The notes under the pieces were generated by a model. That model was not told the origin of the DNA. It was given only the letters and a program-made list of their open reading frames with translations, and did not search any database. Position numbers and translations under genes: made by a program. A stretch of DNA of 9,717 nucleotides from Gammaproteobacteria bacterium (GTDB lineage: Bacteria; Pseudomonadota; Gammaproteobacteria; UWMA-0217). Positions 1 through 6,160 of the stretch are shown piece after piece; within the stretch, counting starts at the first letter, position 1, and each line of letters begins with the position of its first letter. The stretch covers positions 1 through 9,717 of the forward strand of contig DRPO01000552.1 of NCBI GenBank assembly GCA_011330835.1, given 5' to 3'.

Positions 1-167
1 AGCAAGGCTTTCATTTTATCTCCAGGCCTTGCGCCTTGTTCGAGATGCTCCGCTGCTTCCCGCAAAGAGAATTTCAACACGTCAGTAATGGTTTCGAGGT
101 TCTTGATGCTTTTTATCTTCTTTAGATATCGCTCGGTTTCGTCGTCCAGTCGGGCAGTGATTCTCAT
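1..167 (-). CDS. Ribbon-helix-helix (CopG/antitoxin-like) protein, N-terminal part, cut by the window edge
   Basis: The first 55 codons are visible and no stop is reached before the left edge. The start is the ATG at 167-165, preceded by a good Shine-Dalgarno (CCCGGAGATCAAT then ATG). The protein begins MRITARLDDETERYLKK, a short basic beta-strand followed by an amphipathic helix. A turn and a second helix (TITDVLKFSLREAAEHLE, residues about 27-44) follow. This is the layout of RHH DNA-binding domains, in which paired N-terminal strands contact the operator. By family knowledge such small proteins are most often antitoxins of type II toxin-antitoxin pairs that repress their own promoter. A toxin gene would lie to the left, outside the window, so this role is inferred. 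It could instead be a solitary RHH regulator. Confidence 0.72.
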   Translation of the reverse strand, partial: MRITARLDDETERYLKKIKSIKNLETITDVLKFSLREAAEHLEQGARPGDKMKAL

Positions 168-208
168 ATTGATCTCCGGGCAATTCGCGTCGGACACGCC
201 GTATGACA

Positions 209-238
209 AGCATAACCCGTAGCGCGGACGCCGTTCAA
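209..238 (-). promoter_or_regulatory. Possible sigma-70-type promoter for the RHH gene
   Basis: On the minus strand TTGAAC (238-233) and TATGCT (214-209) are separated by 18 nt, each matching 4 of 6 consensus positions. The implied transcript would start near 202, leaving a leader of about 35 nt. A short inverted repeat TATG-cttgt-CATA (214-202) overlaps the -10 region, which is where an RHH autorepressor would be expected to bind. The match is modest and unconfirmed. Confidence 0.3.
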
Positions 239-338
239 GTTCGCCGCACGAATCCGGGCCAGCGTTGGCGCGAGCCACGCTTGGGAGCAGCGATCGAGGG
301 CTACCTGAAAGCATGGCGCCCGCTTAGTGTTTGGGCTT

Positions 339-2156
339 TTACGCCACCTGCCGAGAGGCCTTTTTACGCTCGTGCTCCTTGAGGTGCTTTTTACGCAGCC
401 GGATGTGGTTGGGCGTGACTTCAACCAGTTCGTCGTCATCGATAAATTCCAGCGCTTGTTCCAGCGTGAATTTGATGGGCGGCGTCAGAATCAGGTTTTC
501 GTCAGTGCCAGCGGCGCGGATATTGGTCAGTTGCTTGGCTTTCAGCGGGTTGACGGTGAGATCATTGTCGCGCGAGTGAATGCCGATAATCTGGCCTTCA
601 TAGACTTCGTCGCCGTGCGAGGTAAACAACCGACCGCGCTCCTGGAGATTGAACAGCGCATAGGCGAGCGCCTTGCCGGTTCCATTGGATATCAACACGC
701 CATTGCTGCGCTGCCCGATGCGCTCGGGCCGCCAGGGGCCGTAGTGATCGAAGACATGGAACATCAGGCCAGAGCCGGAGGTGGTGGTCATGAAGTCGGT
801 CTGGAAACCGATCAGGCCGCGCGCGGGGATAATGAAATCGAGCCGTACGCGCCCCTTGCCGTCCGGTGAAATGTTTTTCAGCTCGCCGCGACGCTCGCCG
901 AGTTTTTCCATGACGGCGCCCTGGTGCTGCTCTTCCACGTCCACGGTGAGTTGCTCGTAAGGCTCCTGCATTTCGCCGTCGATTTCGCGCAGCACCACCT
1001 CGGGCCGAGAAACCGCCAGCTCGAAGCCTTCGCGCCGCATGTTTTCGATCAGGATGCCCAGATGCAGCTCGCCCCGTCCGGAGACGCGAAACTTGTCCGG
1101 ATCTTCGGTCGGCTCGACTCGCAACGCAACATTGTGCTTGAGTTCTTCCTCCAGCCGTTCGTGGATATTGCGCGAGGTGACATATTTGCCGTCCTTGCCG
1201 GCGAAGGGCGAATTATTGACCTGAAACGTCATGCTCACCGTCGGTTCATCGACCGTCAATGGCGGCAACGCCTCGACGTGCTCGCTGTCGCAGAGCGTAT
1301 CCGAAATATACAGCTCATCCATGCCGGTAAAGGCGATAATATCGCCCGCGCTGGCGGATTCGAACTCGACCCGCTCCAGACCGTGGAACCCGAAAATCTG
1401 CAATATCCGACCCCGACGCTCCTTGCCCTCGCGATCGATCACGCGCACCGGTGAATTGGCCCGCACACTGCCGCGCTTGATCCGGCCAATGCCGATCAGC
1501 CCCACATAACTGTTGTAATCCAGCGAGCTGACCTGCAACTGAAACGGCCCGTCGAGATCCACCGCCGGCGGCGAAACATGCTTGACGATCGCTTCGAACA
1601 ACGGCGTCATATCCCCTTCGCGCGCTTCGGAATTCTCGGAAGCATAGCCATTGATCGCCGAAGCGTAGATCACCGGAAAATCCAGTTGCTCATCGGTGGC
1701 CCCCAGGCGATCGAACAAATCGAACGTCTGATCCAGCACCCAATCCGGACGCGCGCCTTCGCGGTCGATCTTGTTGATCACCACGATCGGCTTGAAGCCC
1801 ATGTCGAACGCTTTCTGCGTAACGAAACGGGTCTGCGGCATCGGGCCTTCCACGGCGTCCACCAGCAGCAACACGGAATCGACCATCGACAACACCCGCT
1901 CGACCTCGCCGCCAAAGTCCGCGTGGCCCGGCGTATCGACGATATTGATGCGGTAGTCGTTCCAGCGGATCGCCGTGTTCTTCGACAAGATGGTAATGCC
2001 GCGCTCTTTTTCGAGATCGTTGGAATCCATCACGCGCTCGGAAGCGTTGGCGCGTTCGCCCAGAGTGCCCGACTGCTTCAGCAGCTCGTCCACGAGGGTG
2101 GTTTTGCCATGGTCAACATGGGCGATAATCGCAATATTGCGCAGTTTTTCGATCAC
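339..2156 (-). CDS. typA: Ribosome-associated translational GTPase TypA/BipA
   Basis: TypA/BipA is an EF-G/LepA-like GTPase that binds ribosomes and supports 50S assembly and growth under cold and stress. The 605-residue product matches the roughly 607 residues of E. coli BipA. GTPase motifs are in order: AHVDHGKTT at 12-20 (P-loop), RGITI near 52-56 (switch I), DTPGHAD at 74-80 (G3), NKID at 128-131 (G4) and SAING at 166-170 (G5). The C-terminal half carries the BipA-specific stretches RGELHL, GRVRLDFIIPARGLIGF and EQALEFIDDDELVEVTP, and ends in a basic tail (KKHLKEHERKKASRQ). I place the start at the GTG 2156-2154, giving (M)IEKLRNIAIIAHVDHGK, the universal N-terminus. The frame stays open far upstream, but that part is not conserved sequence and runs through the promoter and repeats. 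No clear Shine-Dalgarno precedes this GTG. The gene has its own promoter and appears monocistronic. Confidence 0.97.
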   Translation of the reverse strand: MIEKLRNIAIIAHVDHGKTTLVDELLKQSGTLGERANASERVMDSNDLEKERGITILSKNTAIRWNDYRINIVDTPGHADFGGEVERVLSMVDSVLLLVDAVEGPMPQTRFVTQKAFDMGFKPIVVINKIDREGARPDWVLDQTFDLFDRLGATDEQLDFPVIYASAINGYASENSEAREGDMTPLFEAIVKHVSPPAVDLDGPFQLQVSSLDYNSYVGLIGIGRIKRGSVRANSPVRVIDREGKERRGRILQIFGFHGLERVEFESASAGDIIAFTGMDELYISDTLCDSEHVEALPPLTVDEPTVSMTFQVNNSPFAGKDGKYVTSRNIHERLEEELKHNVALRVEPTEDPDKFRVSGRGELHLGILIENMRREGFELAVSRPEVVLREIDGEMQEPYEQLTVDVEEQHQGAVMEKLGERRGELKNISPDGKGRVRLDFIIPARGLIGFQTDFMTTTSGSGLMFHVFDHYGPWRPERIGQRSNGVLISNGTGKALAYALFNLQERGRLFTSHGDEVYEGQIIGIHSRDNDLTVNPLKAKQLTNIRAAGTDENLILTPPIKFTLEQALEFIDDDELVEVTPNHIRLRKKHLKEHERKKASRQVA

Positions 2157-2187
2157 TTTGGGCGTACCGGCTGGAAAAAGGCGGGGG

Positions 2188-2216
2188 ATTATACCTGTCG
2201 TCAGGCGGAATGTCCC
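2188..2216 (-). promoter_or_regulatory. Sigma-70-type promoter of typA
   Basis: On the minus strand GGGACA (2216-2211) and a perfect TATAAT (2193-2188) are separated by 17 nt. Transcription would start near 2181 and leave a leader of about 25 nt before the GTG at 2156. The location supports that GTG as the start and shows typA need not depend on read-through from the lipid-gene cluster upstream. Confidence 0.7.
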
Positions 2217-2280
2217 GTGCAACAGCAGAGCGAACAGAGCAGGCGTCAATAAACGGACCCGAGCGCCTGATTTGTTGAAC

Positions 2281-2305
2281 TGGATCCCGCTTTCGCCGGG
2301 ATGAC
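2281..2305. repeat. Degenerate copy of the GGATCCC...GGGATGAC stem-loop repeat
   Basis: ATCCCG (2284-2289) pairs with CGGGAT (2297-2302) around a 7-nt loop and is followed by GACAG. It is the same family as the better copies at 5713-5738 and 9414-9440, with one G lost from the left arm. Repeats of this type are widespread in intergenic DNA of proteobacteria. Confidence 0.65.
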
Positions 2306-2365
2306 AGCCTTGAAGTCGCAGGGGGAGATTTTCGTCTGTGGCGGGTATCCCCGTTATACTTCTCG

Positions 2366-2499
2366 CGCCCGTGCGCCATGAACCAGAGAAGAAGTACGAG
2401 ATATCGGGGCGCGAAACCCGCCCCAAAACCTGCTTACGGGTAACCGACTCCCTCAAGAGAAATACCCAACGCTTGTGCCGGCAAGATGCCGGCGCTCCC
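2366..2499. repeat. Compound dispersed repeat: module A followed by truncated module B
   Basis: Module A (2366-2443, 78 bp) matches 6048-6125 without gaps at about 67 of 78 positions by hand count; the shared core includes AAGAAGTACGA and ATCGGGGCGCGAAACCC. It runs almost directly into module B (about 2451-2499, CTCAAGAGAAATACC through TGCCGGCAAGATGCCGGCG), which matches the first part of the copies at 5507-5646 and 5863-5999. Here B stops at the GCGCTCCC sequence and lacks the following hairpin arm. The element ends 12 bp short of the ceramidase-like stop codon. Confidence 0.85.
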
Positions 2500-2511
2500 C
2501 ATCGGGTCAAT

Positions 2512-3180
2512 TCACAGGGACTCGTCCTGGCTCCAGAAAATAACACCCACCAGCAACCGATAAAGAACCCAGGCATTGAGCAGATGCCAAACAAAATGCG
2601 TCCCCACCGGAACCAGCGAACAGACCGATTGATCAGCCGTGCGCGCCGCCAGCGAAAAACTGAACACCAGCGACGCGCCAAGATACATCGAATAAAGCCG
2701 GTGACGCCGCCGGCCAAGCCAGAAACAAACCAGCCCCAACGCGAGCCAGGCGGGCAGATAGAAAACCGAGCCATTGAGAAAACCCGGCGGCGCAAGCGTC
2801 AGTGTCCCATAGCTGGCGAGCTGGAAAACGAGCAGCAACGCCGCCACGCCCCACCATCGCAATCGCGCGACGCGCCACAGAAAAACGACCAGAAAGCCAT
2901 TGATAAATAGGGTGATTGGCCAGATATCGAACTGCAACGCCCAGCTCCGCGCAGTCAAGTGCCACAGCGAACTGCCCAGGCCAATCGCCGCCAGCAACCC
3001 GGTCAGCAACCAGAGATCCGCCACGCGCCACAGGGATTGCTTCGATAGACGAACGCCAACCATCACCGCTGCAATGATCAACCCCAGGTTACTGACCACA
3101 TTCAGCGGTTCGCCCCAAAGGCCATCGCCCTGACGTTCGCAATAGGCGTCGATCAGCGGCCCCGCCATCAGACCGATCAC
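2512..3180 (-). CDS. Ceramidase-like seven-helix membrane hydrolase (CREST superfamily)
   Basis: The 222-residue protein is strongly hydrophobic, with about seven predicted helices (roughly 28-44, 55-75, 83-102, 109-130, 139-156, 163-180, 191-213). It carries the polar signature of the alkaline ceramidase/CREST family. An N-terminal DAYCER (11-16) and GEPLNVVSN (23-31) resemble the metal-proximal segment of that family. S70 and H74 (SSLWH) are followed by D85, and GTHFVWHLLN supplies H195 and H199. The spacings S-x3-H, H to D of 11, and H-x3-H are those I recall for the zinc site of human ACER3. Known family members hydrolyse the amide bond of ceramides or related lipids; the bacterial substrate here is unknown. 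The GTG start at 3180 overlaps the stop of the upstream acyltransferase gene (GTGA) and has GAGG 8 nt upstream. An ATG at 3168 is an alternative but lacks a Shine-Dalgarno. Confidence 0.82.
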   Translation of the reverse strand: MIGLMAGPLIDAYCERQGDGLWGEPLNVVSNLGLIIAAVMVGVRLSKQSLWRVADLWLLTGLLAAIGLGSSLWHLTARSWALQFDIWPITLFINGFLVVFLWRVARLRWWGVAALLLVFQLASYGTLTLAPPGFLNGSVFYLPAWLALGLVCFWLGRRRHRLYSMYLGASLVFSFSLAARTADQSVCSLVPVGTHFVWHLLNAWVLYRLLVGVIFWSQDESL

Positions 3181-3926
3181 GAGATGATCCTCGAGCGAAT
3201 GTCGCTTTCCAGTCGCGCCGCGAGTTTCTTGCGCTCCTCGAAATCACGACCTCGCAAGGGCGGCAAAAAATCAATATCCACCACCAGATTTTTCGCGGTC
3301 AGCGTGCGCCAGACGCTTTGCATCAGGGTGACGCCATCGACAAAGGGAACCGCTTCGCTGGGGCGATGACGGGCGTCGCGATAACGCAGAGCCACCGGCT
3401 GCACAATAAAGTCATGCTCGATCGCCGGGCCGAGCAAGCGCGCGTGAAAACGTCGCACATCCTGTCCCGGCGTGGTCGTTCCCTCGGGAAAGACCAGCAC
3501 GCTGTGTCCGCCCTGGATATGCCGCGCGATCAAACGGGCGACGCCATCCGCCGCGTTGCGTCGACCCCGCTCGATAAACAGCGTCCCGCCGCGTCTGGCC
3601 AGAAACCCGATCACCGGCCAGCGCCCGACTTCCGCCTTGGAAAGAAATCCGACCCGGGCGACGCTCCCGATGACCGGAATATCCAGCCACGAGATGTGAT
3701 TGGCCACCCACAACGCCGGTTCGTTGACCGGCTCGCCATGGCGTCGCGGCGAAACGCCGACTGCCCGGACGACGCAACGCAACCAGCAACGGCGCGCCCC
3801 CTGAAGCCCACGCCCCGGAACGCCATTGCGGAAATCCCCCAACATCGCCAACGCGAGCAACAGCCCGAGAACCAGCAACAAGGCCAGCAGCCCGAGCCGC
3901 AAAATCGCTATCGCGGCGCGCGCCAC
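3177..3926 (-). CDS. PlsC-type lysophospholipid (1-acylglycerol-3-phosphate) acyltransferase
   Basis: This 249-residue protein belongs to the PlsC/LPLAT family, which transfers an acyl chain to a lysolipid at the inner membrane. A basic N-terminus and one long hydrophobic helix (about 7-29) anchor it. The acyltransferase blocks are intact: NHISWLD at 76-82 (catalytic HxxxxD, H77 and D82), GGTLFIERG at 113-121, and FPEGTTT at 146-152. Length suits a compact PlsC or an OlsA-like lyso-ornithine-lipid acyltransferase; motifs alone do not separate these. The GTG start at 3926 lies 3 nt after the purD stop, with AGGG about 10 nt upstream inside the purD end. Its own stop overlaps the next start by 4 nt, so expression is probably coupled to purD and to the ceramidase-like gene. 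Confidence 0.9.
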   Translation of the reverse strand: MARAAIAILRLGLLALLLVLGLLLALAMLGDFRNGVPGRGLQGARRCWLRCVVRAVGVSPRRHGEPVNEPALWVANHISWLDIPVIGSVARVGFLSKAEVGRWPVIGFLARRGGTLFIERGRRNAADGVARLIARHIQGGHSVLVFPEGTTTPGQDVRRFHARLLGPAIEHDFIVQPVALRYRDARHRPSEAVPFVDGVTLMQSVWRTLTAKNLVVDIDFLPPLRGRDFEERKKLAARLESDIRSRIIS

Positions 3927-3929
3927 GTT

Positions 3930-5219
3930 TCAATCGCCCTGTTCACGCGCGATGGCCCGGTAACCGATATCCTTCCTGTAGAAGCAGTCCGGCCAGTCGA
4001 TTCCGGAAACCAGCGCGTAGGTTTTCCGTTGCGCCTCGCTCACCGTCTCGCCCAGGCAAACCGCGCACAAGACGCGTCCGCCGCTGGTAACCACCTGCCC
4101 GTCCCGCTCCGCGGTTCCCGCATGGAAAACCTTGCAATCCGCGCCCGTGTCCGCGTCCAGCCCGGAGATGACATCCCCCTTGCGATAGTTCTCCGGATAG
4201 CCGCCAGCCGCCAACACGACGCCCAGAGACGCGCGCGGATCCCACTCGATCGTCGCCTGATCCAGCTTGCCGTCCAGCGCGGCCTCGATCAGCGTCACCA
4301 GGTCGGACTTCAGGCGCATCATGATCGGCTGGGTTTCCGGATCGCCAAAACGCACGTTGTACTCCAGCACCTTCGGCTCGCCATCGGCGCCGATCATCAG
4401 CCCCGCATAGAGAAATCCGGTGAACGCATTGCCTTCCTCCGCCATCCCCTTCACCGTGGGCTCCATCACCTCCCGCATAATGCGTTCGCTGATCTCCGGC
4501 GTGACCACCGGCGCGGGCGAATAGGCGCCCATGCCCCCGGTATTGGGGCCCTTGTCGCCATCGTCGCGCGCCTTGTGATCCTGCGAACTGGCCATCGGCA
4601 AAATGTGCTCGCCATCCACCATGGCGATAAAACTCGCCTCCTCCCCGCCGAGGAACTCCTCGATCACCACCCGATGCCCGGCCTCGCCAAAGGCGTTGCC
4701 CGCCAGCATATCCCGAACCGCGGCGATCGCCTCATCCTCCGTTTGCGCCAGGATCACCCCCTTCCCCGCCGCCAGACCATCGGCCTTGACCACAATCGGC
4801 GCGCCCTGGGCGCGAATGTATTCGATCGCCGGATCGATCTCGGTGAAATTCGCGTAGGCCGCCGTCGGAATCCCATGCCGCGCAAAGAAATCCTTGGAAA
4901 ACGCCTTCGATCCCTCCAGTTGCGCCGCGCCCGCCGTCGGCCCGAAAATCCGCAGCCCCGCCGCCTGGAACCGATCCACGATACCCGCCACCAGCGGCGC
5001 CTCCGGCCCCACGACCGTCAGATCAACCGCTTGATCGCGCGCGAAATCGAGCAATGCATCAATGTCTTCCGCCGCTGCCGGCGCATTCTCCAGCTTCGCC
5101 TCCCGCGCCGTACCCGCATTGCCAGGCGCGACAAACACCCGGTCAACCTTCGGGGATTGAGCAATCTTCCACGCCAACGCGTGCTCCCGGCCTCCGCCGC
5201 CAACCACCAGAATTCGCAT
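3930..5219 (-). CDS. purD: Phosphoribosylamine-glycine ligase (GAR synthetase)
   Basis: PurD catalyses the second step of de novo purine synthesis: 5-phosphoribosylamine, glycine and ATP give glycinamide ribonucleotide. The product has 429 residues, the same as E. coli PurD, and starts MRILVVGGGGREHALAWKI, the family N-terminus. Further conserved blocks are GPEAPL (71-76), SKAFSKDF (104-111), the ATP-grasp loop KADGLAAGKGV (145-155), EEFLGGEEAS (187-196), PNTGGMGAYSP (225-235) and VRFGDPETQ (289-297). All domains appear intact. purD is often next to purH in gammaproteobacteria. Here the upstream neighbour is a repeat island, and downstream genes are lipid enzymes. The Shine-Dalgarno is weak (AGG about 11 nt before the ATG), and I found no convincing promoter immediately upstream. 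Confidence 0.98.
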   Translation of the reverse strand: MRILVVGGGGREHALAWKIAQSPKVDRVFVAPGNAGTAREAKLENAPAAAEDIDALLDFARDQAVDLTVVGPEAPLVAGIVDRFQAAGLRIFGPTAGAAQLEGSKAFSKDFFARHGIPTAAYANFTEIDPAIEYIRAQGAPIVVKADGLAAGKGVILAQTEDEAIAAVRDMLAGNAFGEAGHRVVIEEFLGGEEASFIAMVDGEHILPMASSQDHKARDDGDKGPNTGGMGAYSPAPVVTPEISERIMREVMEPTVKGMAEEGNAFTGFLYAGLMIGADGEPKVLEYNVRFGDPETQPIMMRLKSDLVTLIEAALDGKLDQATIEWDPRASLGVVLAAGGYPENYRKGDVISGLDADTGADCKVFHAGTAERDGQVVTSGGRVLCAVCLGETVSEAQRKTYALVSGIDWPDCFYRKDIGYRAIAREQGD

Positions 5220-5506
5220 ATCAAATGAGCCTGTAGAAAAAACCCGCCCATTTTGCCAGAAAACCGTGACCGATTGGTCTCCCTGATTGTCGCCGGCTTG
5301 TCATCCCCCTCCGACCGCGCCACACTGGAGCCCAGTTAAACGGAATAACAATAACAACAAGTGAGAGCCGCTCCTCGGCGGCTCGCATCACATCCGGGTA
5401 ACTACTGCAAAGGCGCACGGACGCGCCATTTATCTCTTCACGAACAACGGTCACACCCAGCCGCGCGGAAACGTTGAGCGTCATGAAACCCGCGTTTTCC
5501 CTCTTG

Positions 5507-5646
5507 CCGACAAACGACAACCTCAAGAGAAATACCGGACGGTTTTGCCGGCAAGATGCCGGCGCTCCCAGCCCCCCCCTGGGAGCGCCGGCGTCCCGCC
5601 GGCCCAACCGGCGATGTCGGGCGCGGCCCGACGAGCCGTAAGGCGC
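5507..5646. repeat. Dispersed repeat BC, copy 1, with a 13-bp perfect hairpin
   Basis: This unit begins CCGACAAACGACAACCTCAAGAG and resembles 5863-5999 along its whole length with small gaps. Its core is a perfect stem, GCCGGCGCTCCCA (5558-5570) with TGGGAGCGCCGGC (5580-5592), closing a loop of one G and eight C. Smaller GCCGGC palindromes flank it, followed by CCCGACGAGCCG. The preceding DNA (GAAACCCGC near 5485) recalls the end of module A, which would fit an A-B-C order. There is no T-run after the stem, so it does not look like an intrinsic terminator. Confidence 0.85.
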
Positions 5647-5712
5647 ATCAGGCATTGCAGAGGGCGATCTCATTGCCTGAGCGCTTTCGCGCGTGATCAG
5701 GCTGATGGGTCT

Positions 5713-5796
5713 GGATCCCGGCGTTCGCCGGGATGACGCCCATGACCATGGCGCCCGGTAGAGATTTCCTGGCTGTTTTGACGGCAACAATGCTGG
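5713..5796 (+). repeat. Compound repeat: stem-loop plus ATGGCGCCCGGTAGA block, forward copy
   Basis: A perfect 9-bp stem, ATCCCGGCG (5715-5723) with CGCCGGGAT (5726-5734), closes a 2-nt TT loop and is followed by GACGCCC. A 49-bp block then runs from ATGGCGCCCGGTAGA at 5748 to ATGCTGG at 5796. The same stem-loop, GACGCCC and 49-bp block occur inverted at 9261-9354. The end of the block, TTTTGACGGCAACAATGCTGGCGC, looks like a decayed form of module B's TTTTGCCGGCAAGATGCCGGCGC. Confidence 0.75.
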
Positions 5797-5862
5797 CGCT
5801 TGGGGGAGGTATCGGCTTCCCTGCCAAAAGCTATCCCACTACATCAAAATAAAAGCAGCGCC

Positions 5863-5999
5863 CCGACAAACGACAACCTCAAGAGCAATACCCAGCGCCT
5901 TTGCCGGCAAGATGCCGGCGCTCCCGCCCCCCCTGGGAGCGCCGGCGTCCCGCCGGCCCACCCGGCAATGTCGAGCGTAGCCCGACGAGCCGAAGGCGC
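5863..5999. repeat. Dispersed repeat BC, copy 2, with a 12-bp perfect hairpin
   Basis: This is the second full copy of the unit at 5507-5646, in the same orientation and about 220 bp away from its end. The hairpin is GCCGGCGCTCCC (5914-5925) with GGGAGCGCCGGC (5935-5946), loop G plus seven C plus T. Compared with copy 1, the C-run is one shorter. This copy continues into the TTTTCTTTG hairpin and module A. Confidence 0.85.
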
Positions 6000-6015
6000 C
6001 CTTTCTTTTGCTTCG

Positions 6016-6039
6016 TTTTCTTTGGGCGAGCAAAGAAAA
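6016..6039. repeat. TTTTCTTTG / CAAAGAAAA stem-loop (module D)
   Basis: A perfect 9-bp AT-rich stem (6016-6024 with 6031-6039) closes a 6-nt GGCGAG loop. It lies between repeat BC copy 2 and module A copy 2. Sequences of this shape are scattered in many GC-rich gammaproteobacterial genomes. It sits about 120 bp beyond the xerD stop but lacks a following T-run, so a terminator role is doubtful. Confidence 0.65.
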
Positions 6040-6047
6040 TGAAGGCG

Positions 6048-6125
6048 CGCCCTTGCGCCATAAGCCAGAAAAGAAGTACGAAACATCGGGGCGCGAAACC
6101 CACCCCGCAACCCGCTTACCGGTAA
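6048..6125. repeat. Dispersed repeat module A, copy 2
   Basis: This 78-bp block aligns without gaps to 2366-2443 at about 86 percent identity by hand count. It begins CGCCCTTGCGCCAT and ends CGCTTACCGGTAA. It lies 35 bp from the xerD stop codon, while copy 1 lies 68 bp from the ceramidase-like stop. Both copies therefore sit just downstream of an operon end, in the same orientation relative to the genes. Confidence 0.85.
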
Positions 6126-6160
6126 ATACGAACACCTCGCCGAATGAAATCCAACACCCA

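Larger units (their letters stand above)
2157..2511. other. Gene-free spacer between the ceramidase-like gene and typA
   Basis: This 355-bp stretch holds the typA promoter near its left end, a stem-loop repeat at 2281-2305, and a compound repeat at 2366-2499. The open frames crossing it have no recognisable protein similarity and arise from the repeats. I see no canonical hairpin followed by a T-run for the cluster that ends at 2512. Confidence 0.7.
5220..6160. other. 941-bp gene-free repeat island between xerD and purD
   Basis: No open frame here encodes a recognisable protein; those present translate the repeats in different frames. Contents from left to right: about 290 bp without a recognised feature (5220-5506), repeat BC copy 1 (5507-5646), a short unassigned stretch, the compound stem-loop repeat (5713-5796), unassigned AT-richer sequence, repeat BC copy 2 (5863-5999), a TTTTCTTTG hairpin (6016-6039) and module A copy 2 (6048-6125). 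The purD promoter should lie in this stretch, but I could not identify it with confidence. Confidence 0.8.

Noticed and set aside
262..283. A hairpin downstream of typA (AGCGT..GGC / GCC.ACGCT)
   Set aside because: The stem contains a bulge and has no T-run, so it is not a convincing terminator for typA.
2157..2795. An N-terminal extension of TypA of about 213 residues in the same open frame
   Set aside because: The extension crosses the typA promoter, two repeats and the antisense of the ceramidase-like gene. It shows no TypA similarity, and the conserved family N-terminus begins at 2156.
3318..5228. A 636-codon open frame on the plus strand
   Set aside because: It lies antisense to purD and the acyltransferase, both firmly identified. 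Its arginine-, histidine- and proline-rich product is typical of antisense reading in GC-rich DNA.
5558..5946. The strong GC hairpins as intrinsic terminators
   Set aside because: Neither hairpin is followed by a T-run on either strand, and the same structures recur as parts of a longer repeat.
5507..6125. A CRISPR-like array
   Set aside because: The repeated units are long (about 80-140 bp), irregularly spaced and diverged, with no uniform spacers and no cas genes.
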